Below are positions 43,804 to 56,262 of a DNA stretch of 64,000 nt, piece by piece; position 1 is the stretch's first letter; each line of letters starts with the position of its first letter. The stretch comes from Symsagittifera roscoffensis (lineage: Eukaryota > Xenacoelomorpha > Acoela > Convolutidae). Below the pieces are notes generated by a model. It searched no databases, was not told the DNA's origin, and saw nothing but the letters and a program-made list of their open reading frames with translations. Both the position numbers and the translations under genes were made by a program. The stretch lies in the NCBI RefSeq assembly GCF_963678635.1, contig NC_087068.1, positions 27,964,318 to 28,028,317 on the forward strand. The letters are read 5' to 3'.

Positions 43804-45180
43804 TTTTTTTAGAAGTTGAAACCAAAATTTGCATCCAGCTTATCAAAAACTTCCGAAATTTTTTCCAGCTCGGCTATTTTTTTGTTTACCCTTTCTTTAT
43901 GATAGAATTCGCCTATAGGGGAGCCCACGATAGAAACTAATCCTTGGATATGGTTTTTATCTTTAAATAAACTTTTGAAATTGCCCTAAAATACATGTGG
44001 TCTTTCCTAAAAATCATAACTCACCTTTTTTCTGCTTAGAACCGTAGTTTTTTCCTGATCTCAGTATCTTTGAAGGTCTCGAAGCCTTATCTTGTAATCG
44101 TCAGCTACGTTTTCATCATCTAAAAAACCAAACTTCAATTCTGGATTCAAGCTTTTATGCTAGCGTCTGTAATGTTTCAGCAAAAAACGGTGGAGCCATG
44201 TCCTCACCTAGTTGTGTTCAGTCCTCCAACATAATGATGCACTTTCTGTAAAAAAAAGATAAAATGGTTTATTGTAGGTGCAATGCGAATATTTGTACAT
44301 ATCCGGGCGGTTCAAACGTGATTCAGCGTAGTTTCTGTATTAAGCGAAAAAAATTCATTAATAAAGTATATTACTAAGTAATACTGAACACTACGTATTT
44401 ATAAACTAGTCTGCAGCAATCTCAGCTCCTCGTTTATTATCACATCCTACTTGAAAAATTCCAAATCAAATTTGTCGCTCTGCAAAAGTCATGCTTCCTG
44501 CGCATTTAACTGCGATGCGTCCGAGCGTGTTGACGATGGTAATGGCGTGCTGCCGATCCCAAGCCTCCATTTTTTTTATGAGGGCGATAAATTTTGCTCC
44601 AAAAAAGGTCTTAGCTGTTCGGGTACTTAAACAAACTTGAGGAACGGTTTTATCTGGACAGGTTCTTTCAGCTCTTTTTGGGTGTTTAGATTTATTTCAG
44701 CTCTTTTTGGGTGTTTAGATAACAAATATTCATAATAATAAGAATTCGAAAAAGGTGCGATCTAAAGAGGCCTGCCCTATTCCTCCCATCATATTTCACT
44801 CATCGTGCTTGCTGTTAATTAGCTTTATTCTCTGCTCAAGTTCTGTCTGGGGTGACTTGACTCTTAAGCAACGGCTATAGGCAATGAACTAATAAATGCT
44901 CTTAAGTGTTGTTTAATATAAAGCTCATAACTGTCGTTTGTTCACGATCACTTCTTTTGGGTGGATGAAGAAAAATGTAGAAAACCAGCTAATGTTTTTA
45001 TCCAAACGAGGAGCAATTGGCTGTGTTTAGATGTTAAATGTGTACATGCTGGATGTAAAACCTGAGATGTTAAATAACCATTAGAGGTTAAAATTGAAAA
45101 TGAACCTCCAATATTTTTTTCCTTCGGTCGCCATAGATGGATTTCTTTTTATAATTGATGAAAAATTCCTTAAAAAATCT
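43804..45180. other. Unassigned region with a 26-bp tandem repeat
   Basis: TTTCAGCTCTTTTTGGGTGT plus TTAGAT occurs at 44667-44692 and 44696-44721, separated by three bases. No gene recognised. Confidence 0.5.
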
Positions 45181-45880
45181 TTTTAGTTCAGATGCTGCTG
45201 TTTATAATTGAATATGCAATTTGAGTTTGGTTTTAAATAGAACTGATTTTCTGAAAAAACACTTTCTGATGTAATGTCTGCTGAATCTTGCTTGAAAGGG
45301 TAGATTTTTTAGGGTTTTCGTTCTCATCACTGTTGTTGTTTTCGTACTTGATTTTTGTGTATGCTGGTGGAAACTTATGTTCAATTTTCTCTAGATGACA
45401 GATTATTTTCCAAACGAGAAACAAGAAAACCAGCAGTACCTTGTATTATAGCTTAAGAACGGATGAATAATCAAGTTTTCTTTTGCACAGCAGGTGTTCT
45501 TTGCCCAACTCATTTGTTTTTCAAGTGATATTGTTGGATTAGATGTTAACCGCTTAATAAATTTGCTGGGTAGTGCAGATGGCTTATGACTAATGTGTTG
45601 ATTCAAAGTAATCGGTTTTTTGGTTGTCAATGGTTTTTTATTGATTGTACTGTTTTGAGGTGGCTGCTTGTAGCTGGTTCATGGTGTAAAAGGAAGTGCC
45701 CAATTTGATCTTCATAATAAATTGCCCAAATTGGCCTAAATTGCCCAAAATATGTCTTCGAAATAGCTCCAAATTGGTTGCAGGAAGCTTATTTGCCAGA
45801 ATTGATTTGTAACAAGGAGCAAAAAAAAAATCATTTGATTTTGTTGCATTTAATTTTTTCATGTAATTACTGCTCCACAA
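45181..45880 (-). pseudogene. Diverged CR1 RT 3' relic
   Basis: Minus-strand frames at 45403-45630 (TISLEKQMSWAKNTCCAKEN) and 45202-45424 (KIEHKFPPAYTKIKYENNNS) align by eye with the RT C terminus of the CR1 family here (MISLEKQLNWAVKTCCDRAK and KIQHQLLPAYNNIEYDN). 45638-45880 may be the preceding part. It is much older than the copies at 8-27 kb and broken by frameshifts. Confidence 0.6.
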
Positions 45881-47869
45881 AGTTTAAAAAGCAGTCGTAA
45901 CATTCAGGGCTTCGCCCTGATACGTGATACGAGCAGTCTTGTTTTTTTAGAATTAACTTGCTCTCGAAATTTTAACTGTTTTTGTTTCCATTTGACCATT
46001 CTGCTCTAAGCAAAGTGTAATTGAAAATTTAACCCCTTTATTATCATATGATTTTGTCAGAAAATACACCGAAGCTGGGGGAAGTGCTTTTGCACAAAAA
46101 ATTATGCGTTTGGACAATTTTCTAATTTAAGTTTTTTTTTCATAGAACCAGGATTTGTGAAATAGAAAAACATAGAAGCTTCAACAGATCTATCGTAGAG
46201 AAAAAGAAAGGAAAGCAATTTCGTGAATTTGAATGATTTTCAACCGCAAGGCAAAAAACCTTGGAGATGTTTATGTTTTTAACCCAGTTTTGGCAATGAA
46301 CCAATCGTAGGCCAGCATTTTGTCAACTGCCATAAAACTGTTGACATAGCAAATTACTAGAGATTAGGATTCTGAGCGGCGAATGAAACATACACTATCA
46401 ATAGACTAACCCGCACTCAGTAATTACAATTGTAATTTATCAAAATTACATTTAATTATAAGCGTCAAATTTAGATGTTTAATTGATTATAATTTTTCCA
46501 AAAATCTCTTATATTGTCTTATAATATCTTATATTCTCTTATAATCTTTTATAATCTATTATAATAGATTATACTTCTTTTTGTCAAAAATCTCTTACAG
46601 TGAGATGTCTTGTCACTCTTTGGTTCATCTGAACACAAATTTTCAAAGTTTTACCGCGAAACAAAAGTTTCATAGAGGTTCCTTCATATTACCGGAAAGA
46701 ATCTCGTGGTAGGTGAAATATCACTCTTATATATAAATCATGAAACTAAAGCAGTGTGCTGATGATTTCATGGTAAGAAAAACTTAAAGTGTGCATCATG
46801 AAACCGTTATAAATTTAAATTGATTTGAAAACTGTTAAAACAATTTTCCCATTTTTCACATAAGCCAACGTCTACGAAAAGCATAAAATATAAGCAGTTC
46901 AGATGCAAGGTCGAAGACAAAAGGGACAAACAAAAGGGATTATAAACAATTGTATTCGATTTGAATCGATTTTTCTGCAAAACAAATGAATTAGAAATTC
47001 GGATAAAAATAATCATTATAATCGATAATAATATACTAGTGAGATTATAATCAATTATTAATTGATTAAAATCCTTTTTTCTCAATTTTTGTAAGATTGG
47101 TACTAAAATCATATTAAAATCGATTATTAACACTCGAAATTGGATGCGGGAACCCACATTCAGAGTCGACTCTTTGTCCGTTTTTTCTCTCTCAGGTTGT
47201 TATTCAATAGACATTTAGCTGGACTTTCACTAAATACTCATCAGTCAATCTCCTAATCTTCATTTCTTGCCATTCTGAAACAACTATTATTATTAAATCA
47301 GCAGATTGAGAGATTTTGTTACATTTGAGAAAATAAAAGGCGTTGTTATCAATCTCAAAATGAAGACAGCAGGCTTTCTTTCTATCACAATGGAGCCCTA
47401 TTATTGTAAGACCTATTGTATGCCCTATTTTATTGCCCTGTTTTTTTTGTAAATTTTGATGGATCATTGGAAAACTGCAAAGTATATAAATAAATTTTAT
47501 TGCTTTTTCATTAAAACGAACTCTTTCCTTTCGAAGCTTGACTATTATTTGATCACATTTTCGCTATCTGTCAAACAATCTGGTTCTTTTTTCTAACACT
47601 TTTGAGAAGCAGTTTCAGTTTTTCTGATGAGTTGCAAAATTGTTTTCGAGAAACATTTCTTTGAATGAATCGAAAAATCATTTTCTGATAAGTTGCAAAA
47701 TTGTTTTCGAGAAATATTTCTTGGAATAAGTAGAAAATTTTCAAAAAATATTTCTTTGAATGAATAATTAAAGTTTTTGATTCACTTTTTAACTTCTTGA
47801 AATGCAAATTTTGGGTCGAGGTTTTTAAAAATAATAATTGAAAAGGTGGGTGTGTTTTAACTTCAAGAA
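45881..47869. other. AT-rich region with CTTATA-type simple repeat
   Basis: 46488-46573 is an irregular array of TCTTATAAT/TCTTATATT units, and similar AT words recur at 47010-47080. 47640-47760 holds three imperfect copies of a TTTTCGAGAAATATTTCTT word. No gene is supported. Confidence 0.5.
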
Positions 47870-48230
47870 TCATTGAGCTGCCAAAAAGACGATTTATGCA
47901 TAGGCTCAATTAAACGCAGAGTGGTTCTAGTCGCCATTGCTCTGGGTAGAATGCTCACAGCGGTTTTGACTGAAAACTTCGTCATAGTCAATACCGATGA
48001 GATTTTTGACAGATCCGTTTTTCTACCAAGAAAAGAGGAAGTCATTAACAGATTATGCAACAATTTTTGAATCAAGTATCGCGAAATAATTCATTCCGAC
48101 GTGACTGTCTGCTCTTCCCACGTTCGCATTGATCCTAGCTATTTTTCTGAGAATAAAAAATTGCACCGTATTACGCTATTTGAAGTGCCATCTCTTTTCT
48201 TCAAATCTATGCCAGTCCTAAACCGTTAGA
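47870..48230 (+). pseudogene. Possible THAP-domain relic
   Basis: A plus-strand frame of higher GC content reads SVFLPRKEEVINRL, stop, IHSDVTVCSSHVRIDPSYF, KKLHRITLFEVPSLFF. The second half matches the end of a THAP zinc finger: C-x2-H (CSSH), then an L-x..-VPSLF ending like the AVPTxF box. The N-terminal C-x-C and the Trp are not found, and one stop interrupts. It could be a P-element/THAP transposase remnant or a decayed gene exon. Confidence 0.35.
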
Positions 48231-48453
48231 ACCATCTGAGTTAGTAAGACTTCTGAAAGTCATCTCCCACTTGAAGTATCACCAAATCAATAGCAAAAAC
48301 CAACAGAGTACAAAAACTTGTAATTTGGACAGAAACAGCATCGTGCTATCAACAATTTGCAAAACTAATTTTAATTATGAGAGAGGCAGTAATGGACGGT
48401 TGCTAACCCCACAACTTATGATTTTAAGTCAAGAAATAGAGATTCCTCCAAAT

Positions 48454-48767
48454 CAGCATTTTTGTGCACTTTTTGGAAAATTTCGAACAAAAAATTGCGC
48501 TCTTTCGGCGTGCCCTCCTCCTCAAAGTTAGTATATATTGGCGCCAAAGGCACCTTTAGAAAAATTTGAAAGTCAGTCATCCAGGAGTGGATATCTCAAA
48601 ATAGTGCAAAGGGGGTCCGTTTCTTGAGACGAAAATAAAATTTTCGTGTTTTAACTTAATTAATTCCATTTTCTCCAGAAAATAGTGGGAGGTCCCTTTG
48701 AATCGGCAGGGGGTCGAATCCCCGAGAGAAAAAGAGCGCCCCCGCCCCCTTCCTAAATCCGCTACTG
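48454..48767 (-). mobile_element. hAT-type MITE, reverse copy, 5' part
   Basis: Inverse complement of the 53147-53524 element. It ends CCTAAATCCGCTACTG at 48767 (degenerate terminal repeat) and contains the marker TTGGCGCCAAAGG. The other end is lost near 48454. No target duplication found. Confidence 0.65.
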
Positions 48768-50814
48768 GATTGAATAGCCTTTTTTGTAAGAACTTCACAA
48801 AAATCACCTCCCATAGAATTTTATTTCATTTTAAATCATTTTGAACGGTTACAAAAATGCCAAATGACTGATCATATACACTACAAATTTTTTTTATTAA
48901 AATTATCTGGAGATCCATCCATTCAGTACTTGCTCGTAGAATAAAAATTGAAAAAAATGTTCCGAACAACAGTTTTGAATAAAACACATTCAAAGTAAAA
49001 CAGCTTTTTTTCATAATTTTTTCCAAGATCGTCTCATGATTTGAAATAGGATGATAATAGTGCTAAAATTTTTTGGTAAAATGCTACTTCATTTCAATTA
49101 AGCAAGTGATTGGAAATTTGTCATAATTTAAAGCAATTTTTGAAAATAGAATCAGATATTGCGCTCTTCGTTTACCTCTTTTAGATGAAATTGATCAAAA
49201 TATGGAAAGAGATCCGGGGTAGAACCTATTCATGGCAATTTTTAAATAAGTTTCTTGCTATAATTGCTCGTTTGAGTTATTATTATTACTAAGTCTTTCG
49301 CTACTTTGATAGAAAAACAGTCAAAGTATACGCATAAATTTTGTTAAGTGGAAAATTTTTGCTTGACTTGACGGCATACACGGAGTCTAACTTTCATGAT
49401 TTGCAATTAACGTTTCTCAAAAAATTTTGTCGAATAGTCAGAAGTTTTAGCTAAGTTTCAGCTAGATTTCCGAATAGTTTTATCTTTTAATATTTAAAAC
49501 ACTACTTTAAAAACAATTTTGTTGCTCAAAGTATATCAAGTCTTACATTACTTTGACTTTTTGAAAGAAAACTGAAAAAAAAAATCATTTCTTGTTAAAA
49601 ACAATATAAATCCAGTCATATGGTCTCGAAGCTCGAATAAAAGCAATGTTATGTCGATTACTTAAGACGCTACTATGGCTTTTACCCTATTTTCGGACGA
49701 TAAAGCTGAGTTGAGAGCGTTTTTGATGCGTAAAGATAACTTTACTTTAGTTTAATTGACCGAAGCGGAAGCCATCCGGGTTGAACAAAAGTAGCTATTT
49801 TAGAAATTTTCTTACAAGAGTCTTACAACTTCTTGTCAAGATAGGCTCTAAGACTGTTTCAAGATAGGGATATTGTAAGCAGATCTTCAGATTCATTGGG
49901 TAAAATACAAAATTTTTAGCGCCCAAAATACAATTGACCCACTGTGAAAAATTTTTACGCAAAATTACTTATGTTATTGTGGGTAAAAACGTTCAAGCAA
50001 ATCCGGCCCCATTTTTGACCATTTGCTGTTTAATTTATTTTTGATTTCTCTGAAAATACGATTCCACTTTTTCTAATCTCCATTTAATTTTTTTTGAATT
50101 AAACGGTTAGGTCAATTTGTAATTGATTTACTGAGAGTGGTCTTGGATTTATAACCCAACTGCTGTCTTCTTAATGTCTTTTATATGTATGTTCTATGAC
50201 TTTTCTAAGCCTATCAGGTCTTTTTTTTTCCAGGCTGCAAGCTTGAGTGCAATAACCCAATTTGACTCGTTTTAAGCTGTGGGACTGACTGTCAAGTTCA
50301 GATAGATGATAAGGGGTCGGGGTAGCATACCCTTTCATTTCTGATTGTCAAATTTTTCTGAACGCAAAATAGTGCCAAAGGTCTACGGCTTTGAGCAAGA
50401 CTGCGCACCGAAAAGACGCGTTTTTGGAAGAAAAAAAACCTTTCAAGGAAGCTCTCAAAAGACATTCTTTGTTTAAAAAAATGTAACGCCGTTTATGTTA
50501 ATTCTGGGGTTCAACCGAGCTCAAAAAATTCAAAATGGCTGACAATTAAAAAAGTCAAAAACAGTTTAAAGCCCCTAAAAATTATATATCTGATTTATTC
50601 TACGAGCATGCCAAGCAAAAGGGTCAATTCTGATTGACTGAAAATTACAATTTTGATTTTAGGTGCGGGGAGGATGATAATTTGGTCTGAAATTTATGTT
50701 GACGAACTTTTCGATGTTACATAAACTGTTTTTGGCGAATGAGTTTTTTTAATGCTGTAGTTTTTTAAAAGGAAATGTTGAAATTCATCCTGTTCTATTT
50801 ATTAAATCAAAGCA
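48768..50814. other. Unassigned intergenic or intronic sequence
   Basis: No gene, RNA gene or clear repeat found. It may be an intron of the sushi-domain gene whose first exon was not located. Confidence 0.4.
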
Positions 50815-51075
50815 GATCATGACGTTTATGATGTGAGGAATTTCCTTCAGAAATTAGCAGACAATCCGATTTTAAAGCTGTGCTTATTCCATCACCCGAT
50901 TTTTGACCATAATGTTGCAGCACTGCCCGGGTTCAAAGTCTTAAAACATAGAAGCGTTTATTTACCTGCGATTCATTTCTGACCCCAAAGTAACCTTCGC
51001 ACAGTTGGCCACGAAAGAGCCCCGTGACAATGCTGTAGATTTTCTTACCATCAAATACAGGCCAAATCAAATTTG
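50815..51075 (+). pseudogene. Unrecognised coding-like island
   Basis: After ATCAAAGCAG at 50814 a plus-strand frame runs DVYDVRNFLQKLADNPILKL, then HHPIFDHNVAALPGFKVLKH and stops near 50981. One frame over, FISDPKVTFAQLATKEPRDN and AVDFLTIKYRPNQ continue to about 51075. GC content is well above the surroundings. It may be an exon with one frameshift, or part of an old element. The minus strand is also open here and ends at a good donor (TCGCAG/GTAAAT near 50967), so the strand is not certain. Confidence 0.3.
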
Positions 51076-51867
51076 ATTTAGCTTTAATGTATATCTGCAT
51101 ATTTGTTATCTTTCTCCTTGTGCGTAACAGAAATATGCAAAATCTGAACTTCAATATATTTGAAGTTTATAAGTGGCTAGCCCAAAAATTACATCTTTAA
51201 TTGTGTATCTCATATTTATAGCCTTTACAAACTGAGACACCAATTGAACACTATAGCCTTTGGAATGGTTCGCAGAGAACCCAAAATAGACATGCTTCAC
51301 TCGAAAGGCCATATTTGAGTTGAGTGGTTTATTCAGACATAGCTATGCTAACGGCACTTTAGTTACTTAACCTGACAGTTATGATGATAAGTGAAATATT
51401 ATTACCATATCTCAACTTCATTTGATACCATTTTCATAGCTTCCTCAGCCAAATTACCCAAAACTGTTTTAATGGCTACTGTCTGTGATTTGAAATGATA
51501 AAACCAGGCTATATTTTATCAGACTTCAAGTACCAACTATAGTTTGTACTTCAAATTCATGCTGGTCAAATATATAGTTCAAATTGCTCTTCGAAATATA
51601 CAAACCTGCTAACCTAAAGAATATAAGGTATTGTAGAAATTGTAGCTTCTGGGTTAACCTTTATTGCAATATCATTGTGTTTATTTTGAAATTACGATTT
51701 CTCAGTTTATCCAGAGAATGCTTGAAAAAAGTTTCTACGGCATGAAAAAAACTTATAGTAGATTCTTTACAGATCGCACTGCCACAAAATAATCGAGACT
51801 GCGTGTTAGTAGCCAAAGTCAATTTTTTAATCAATAAATCTAAAAACAATTGGAAAAACCTCAAAAA

Positions 51868-51933
51868 CCGGGAGCCGATTGGGAACCGAACTCAGGATCC
51901 CTGAATTCAGCAGCGCGAAACTTTAGCAAGTCA
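51868..51933 (-). mobile_element. tRNA-derived SINE-like fragment next to a splice acceptor
   Basis: The minus strand reads GCTAAAGTTTCGCGCTGCTG, ...AGTTCGGTTCC, the latter matching a pol III B box (GGTTCGANTCC) at nine of eleven positions. Spacing and flanks look like a tRNA-derived head. It ends about ten bases before the acceptor of the sushi exon. Too decayed to name. Confidence 0.4.
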
Positions 51934-51944
51934 CTTCATTTTAG

Positions 51945-52169
51945 TCATGAGTTGCAATAGACCCTCTGTGCGTCGCTACGTGTCCATATCCCCACAGTTA
52001 TTTTCCCCCTATCCGAACGGAACCCGAGTTCAATTCGACTGTATTTCCCCCTCCAAGGCGGGCAGTCGCGTCCCCTTGAAGAAGTTCGGATCGTCATGGG
52101 CAACGTGCAATGGAGCAAGTGGATCGTGGACTTTCGAAGATACAAATCACGCGCCTCACTGCGAAAGCG
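51945..52169 (+). CDS. Sushi/CCP domain exon of a SUSD6/SUSD4-like membrane protein
   Basis: The acceptor ATTTTAG precedes 51945 and the donor GTATTG follows 52169. The exon encodes one complement control protein module: CNRPS, PYPNGTRVQFDC, then SWATCNG, SGSW and PHC. These are the four cysteines in CCP order with the usual Pro, Gly, aromatic and Trp positions. The exon begins and ends in phase 1, the rule for CCP exons. The ATG at 51947 is an internal Met and not a likely start: an upstream exon must supply one base and the signal peptide, and I could not find it. The domain would lie outside the cell. Confidence 0.82.
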
Positions 52170-52408
52170 GTATTGTTGTTGTCATATTTCAGGTGCTGGT
52201 CTAGGGCTTTAAGGAGGGGCAGTGAAGGCGGATTTCATTAAAATTGATACTTTTTCAGAACCTTAACAACCCCCACGCCCTGTAAGAAAAGCTTGGAGAT
52301 AGATGGAGTAAATCAAATTTTAGACCAATCAGAATGCAGCAAAATTAATGCAATAATGCAACTGAAAAATATGCAATAATTCAGGGTGCGACAATGGATG
52401 CTCTGACT
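52170..52408. other. Intron 1 start with an old repeat
   Basis: 52325-52346 (GACCAATCAGAATGCAGCAAAA) matches the inverse complement of 59517-59538, and CTTAACAACCCCCAC nearby resembles words at 59412 and 59561, so a dispersed repeat family is present in both introns. Confidence 0.5.
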
Positions 52409-52683
52409 CAGGGGCGGATTTAGGGCGGGAGGCGGACGACCCCCCCCCCCCTCAGGGATTTGACCCCCTGCCGCCCAAATGGTCCCCTAAAATTTTTCTA
52501 AAGGCAATTTCGGCGCCACTATATGGCTTGTTTTTTTATCAGAATTTGCTTGCGATGCTCACAGGTCTTTATGGTGTTTTCATAGATTTCCGTTAATCAG
52601 CCAAAAAAACCAATGAAAAATCTAAAAAAAAGGTTTTTGAAAATCCAAAATCCAAAACCCTCGAGAAAATTCTACAAATAAAG
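52409..52683 (+). mobile_element. hAT-type MITE, degenerate
   Basis: Starts CAGGGGCGGATTTAGG and carries CTCAGGGATTTGACCCCCTG and TTTCGGCGCCA, as in the full copies. The right part is diverged but CCTCGAGAAAATTCTACA (to about 52680) corresponds to the normal 3' end. No target duplication recognised. Confidence 0.65.
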
Positions 52684-53138
52684 AAAAATAAAATATGAAA
52701 TAGAAATCAAAAAGACTAAAAAACTCAGTAGTAAAATGTGAGAGTGAAAAACTGAAACTCTTATAAAATTAATAATGAGTAGAAATTGTGCGCTAAAACA
52801 CCCAAATTTTTCGTCAATGCCCTCCAAAAAAATTCGTCTAAGAGGAACTGTTTAGCTAATACGGAACTGCTTAGGTGAAATTTATGTAAAAATTTTTAAT
52901 TTATTATTTTTAGTATTGTACCATGGACGGGTGTAGATGTTTTTGAAGGGTGGATCCTCAAAATTTTTTGACCATTTTTCTTCGACATTGAAATCAAACA
53001 TTTTCTCCTCTCCCTCAAAACCTTATTAAGACCCTACACTAACAAATAATTTTGCGCCGAGTTAAAAAAATAAAAAAAAACAAATAAACAATGACTATTT
53101 CAGGTATTTGTAGGAAGGCATTAACCAAACTTATATAT
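52684..53138. other. Intron 1 sequence, nothing recognised
   Basis: AT-rich, no feature. Confidence 0.4.
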
Positions 53139-53532
53139 AACATGAGCAGGGGCGGATTTAGGGGGGGGGGGGGGGGGTCCCTCCTTTGATACTTTTTTAG
53201 AAATCCATTTTTGACCGACCCTAAAATTTTTCTAAATGCGCCTTCGGCGCCAATATATACTAACTTTGAGGGGGAGCGCGCGCCAAAAAAAACGCGATTT
53301 TTTTGTCAAAATTTTTCAAAAATTGCCCAAAAACGGCTTTTTCGACTGTTTTTTCAAAAATTTGCCTGCGGCGCAGAAAATTTAGCCAAATTAGGGGCAA
53401 AACAGTGCTTTGGGAGAGCTCGAAAAATCAATTTGGTCGACCTAAAAAAAAAAAGGTCGTCAAAATTTTGGAAAATTTTTTGAAAATCAGCCCCCCCCTC
53501 GAGAAAATCCTAGATCCGCCCCTGAACATGAG
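53139..53532 (+). mobile_element. hAT-type MITE with perfect 8-bp target duplication
   Basis: The element 53147-53524 (378 bp) begins CAGGGGCGGATTTAGG and ends CCTAGATCCGCCCCTG, near-perfect inverted ends. AACATGAG flanks both sides (53139-53146 and 53525-53532). The 8-bp duplication and CAGGGGCG ends identify the hAT superfamily. It has no transposase, so it is a non-autonomous MITE. Inside are a G-rich left end and a palindromic GCGCGCGC stretch. Confidence 0.88.
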
Positions 53533-56262
53533 TGCAGATTTATTTTTTAAATCTCTATTTGTTTAATGGACTCTTCACTGTGGCGTTTTCATTAAACTCA
53601 GCTGTTTTTTACAATATGACACGTTTTCAAGAATTTAGTTCAGATGGTGAAAACTGGCATTTTTAGACCCGAAAAAAAGTTTGTCTGTTTACTATTTTTG
53701 AAAAATTTGTTTGCCACTGTGCTGATAAGTTTGATCAACTAGATCTTCTAGATGTAAATAGAAGATAGACTTGAATAAAAAATTGTATGTGTCTACTCAC
53801 TTAGATACAGTAATAATCAAAGTACCAGTTATTTAAGTAACAGAATGTGAAGCACTTTCCGTTGATCTCTCAACTTTACTTCTTCCCAAATGAATAGATG
53901 CAGGTTCTGACTTACACTTTTTTTCTAATTCAAGCTCTTATTAGTTGAAGTTTGACGCGACGGAAATTATCTAGCTTTACTACAGTGGTCAGTGAAATTC
54001 CAAAATTTGATGTCAAAAAAGAGCAAAATGATTTACGCTGTTTCCTCAAACTGTTCTCTTATTTCAAAAACTGTGTTTGTTTTTGGTTAAAAATCAAATA
54101 AATCTAAGAGTGAAGTTTTGAACACACAAACAGCTTTCTATGAAAAAAAAAATCATTTATGAGCGTCAAATTATCTGAACTAAAAATTGACAGCAAATCT
54201 TGAACAAAAAGCGAAAAAAGGAAATGCATCTCTATAAATATGCGTTCCGCTGGAACAATTTATGATCAAAAGAATATACTGCCTCAGCAGAAAAAAATTG
54301 AAGACTTTTTATTGTTTCAACAAAATTCTGACTAAGGGGCAAAAACAAACCTAACAATTTTGCCGAAAGCTTTTTAAGAACTTTGCTAAGTGTAGTAAAA
54401 CCAAAGTTAGTGGTGAAAGAATAGCAATTCATCCTGAGTGAAAAAATGTTTTTTGGAACCATGAATTGTGCAACCTCAAAGTGTTATCCATTTTTTAAAC
54501 TGTTTAGAGTATCTGTATCAATCAGAAACTGTTTCTAACTGATGTTTACTAGTCATCCAGCGCAATAAAAAATGACTTTCCATTTGAAGATTTTCTGACT
54601 AAGGTTTAATTTAAAAAAAAAGACTTTAATGGTAAACATACAATAAGTGGCTCATTTAGATGTATCAGTTGCGACAAAAAATACTACGGTAAAAAATAAA
54701 AAAAATTGTACTGTTTGGTTTTATCTTCAAATCAGAACGGATGAGAATCACACGATACACACAGAACTTTCGAATAACCCAAGACTTGGCATTTGCAATG
54801 CTTAAAGGCACCAATAAAACTAATGAAGACGCAGCCACAAATAATTTTGAGTGTGAAGTTGACTTCAATAGTGACCTAATAGAACATGTGAATTCTTTTT
54901 TTTCCTGTAGAAAATATGAAAAACTGGAGACGAAAGAAAAAACTGCAGACGAAAGTACAACGCAACCGCATTTCCAAGAAAAAACAGTTCAAAATTAATT
55001 CAAAGTAGTGACCTTGGTACCAATGAAAATGTTGCGTTTCTGCAGCAGCACGTACAAAACACTGTGGACGCAACGTTAGTGTCGTCAAAACGTAAGATAA
55101 ATTTATAAAAAGCTGGATCTTGAATAAAATCAAAAAAGCTATTTTCAAAAGTTGTCACATTGAAGATACTTTAACAGCTAAGCAAGAACTGCTTCATTCA
55201 AAAACGTTATCGGAAAAACAATTGATTTTCTAAAAAAATATATATCTATATAAAAAACTTTAGATTTTTTCTGACTGCGTGAAAGATGGTAAATGAATAA
55301 GAAAAAACAGTTTGGTGGAACAGTTGTCTTATGGCTTGAAAAATGACATAGTGTTTTGTAAAAACTGTTCTATGGTTGTCAAATTAAATCGGAAAAAAGA
55401 GTGAATTTTCTAAGAAAACTCGGAAAACTGAATCTCTCCTTCTGTCTCTAATTAATAAATGGAAAAATTATGACATAAGGAAGCATTTGACTTACTAAAT
55501 CTATTATTGTCATGGTTATGTCAAGTTAACTGATCAAAGTTTTTAATTATTGTAACAGCTAATTGGACCAATTTTTTTAATCAGATACTTAACAAAGCAG
55601 TTAACCCCAGTTGTCTGGAAATAGCAAAAATAGCCTCGTTTGTCAACGAAACAAACAAATTACTTTCTTGTAGTGATAGGTCTATTTTTTTGTGTTCATG
55701 TTAAAGAAAATGTTTTAGAAAAAAAAATCAAAACTTTTAATAAACTGAAATTTTCAAGTTTTAAGACGATTGAATAACAAACAAACTCTCATCTTTTGAT
55801 GCTAATGTAAAAATTTCAAAAGATGCGACCTAAAAAAAGCAAAAAAAGTGAATAAACTACCAGAGTGCACGTTTTAGTTCGTCTGCCGCTTTCGATACTA
55901 TTGATCATAATGTTCTAATTCAAAATAGTGAAATTTACGAGCTGAAAAGCGTCCCCCTTATTTTTTGAAACAGTTTTTAAGCAAAAAAGAGAGCAAGATT
56001 GTTTGAGTTCAATTAAATTTTTTTTGGACACTTTGCTTTTTTTAAATGTTATCAATGATTTTCCACAAACCACAGCAAGTTGAATCTATTCTTTATGCCA
56101 ATGACCATTATGTTTTCGAAAAACATAAGAAAACTTCCGAAGTCAAACATACAACAAACAAAAGAAAAAACCCAAACAATGAACACTAATTTATACAAAA
56201 CGCTGAAGTTTAACTGGAATCAAAAAACGACAGATTTAAAAATTGTTGTTAATAACTTGGGG
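53533..56262. other. Intron 1 interior
   Basis: Long AT-rich stretch. A frame at 54741-54998 (85 codons, DLAFAMLKGTNKTNEDAATN) is open but unrecognised and flanked by random-looking sequence. Nothing else supported. Confidence 0.4.

Noticed and set aside
46488-47110. Candidate CRISPR-like or satellite array
   Set aside because: Irregular AT words without fixed repeat or spacer length, in animal DNA; simple sequence.
51947-51949. ATG as the start of the sushi-domain protein
   Set aside because: It follows a splice acceptor by two bases, lacks a signal peptide, and the phase-1 exon border implies an upstream exon.
53211-53566. Open frames of 87-90 codons at 53.2-53.6 kb and similar ones at 62.5-62.9 kb
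   Set aside because: They lie inside MITEs with defined ends and target duplications and repeat between copies; they are not genes.
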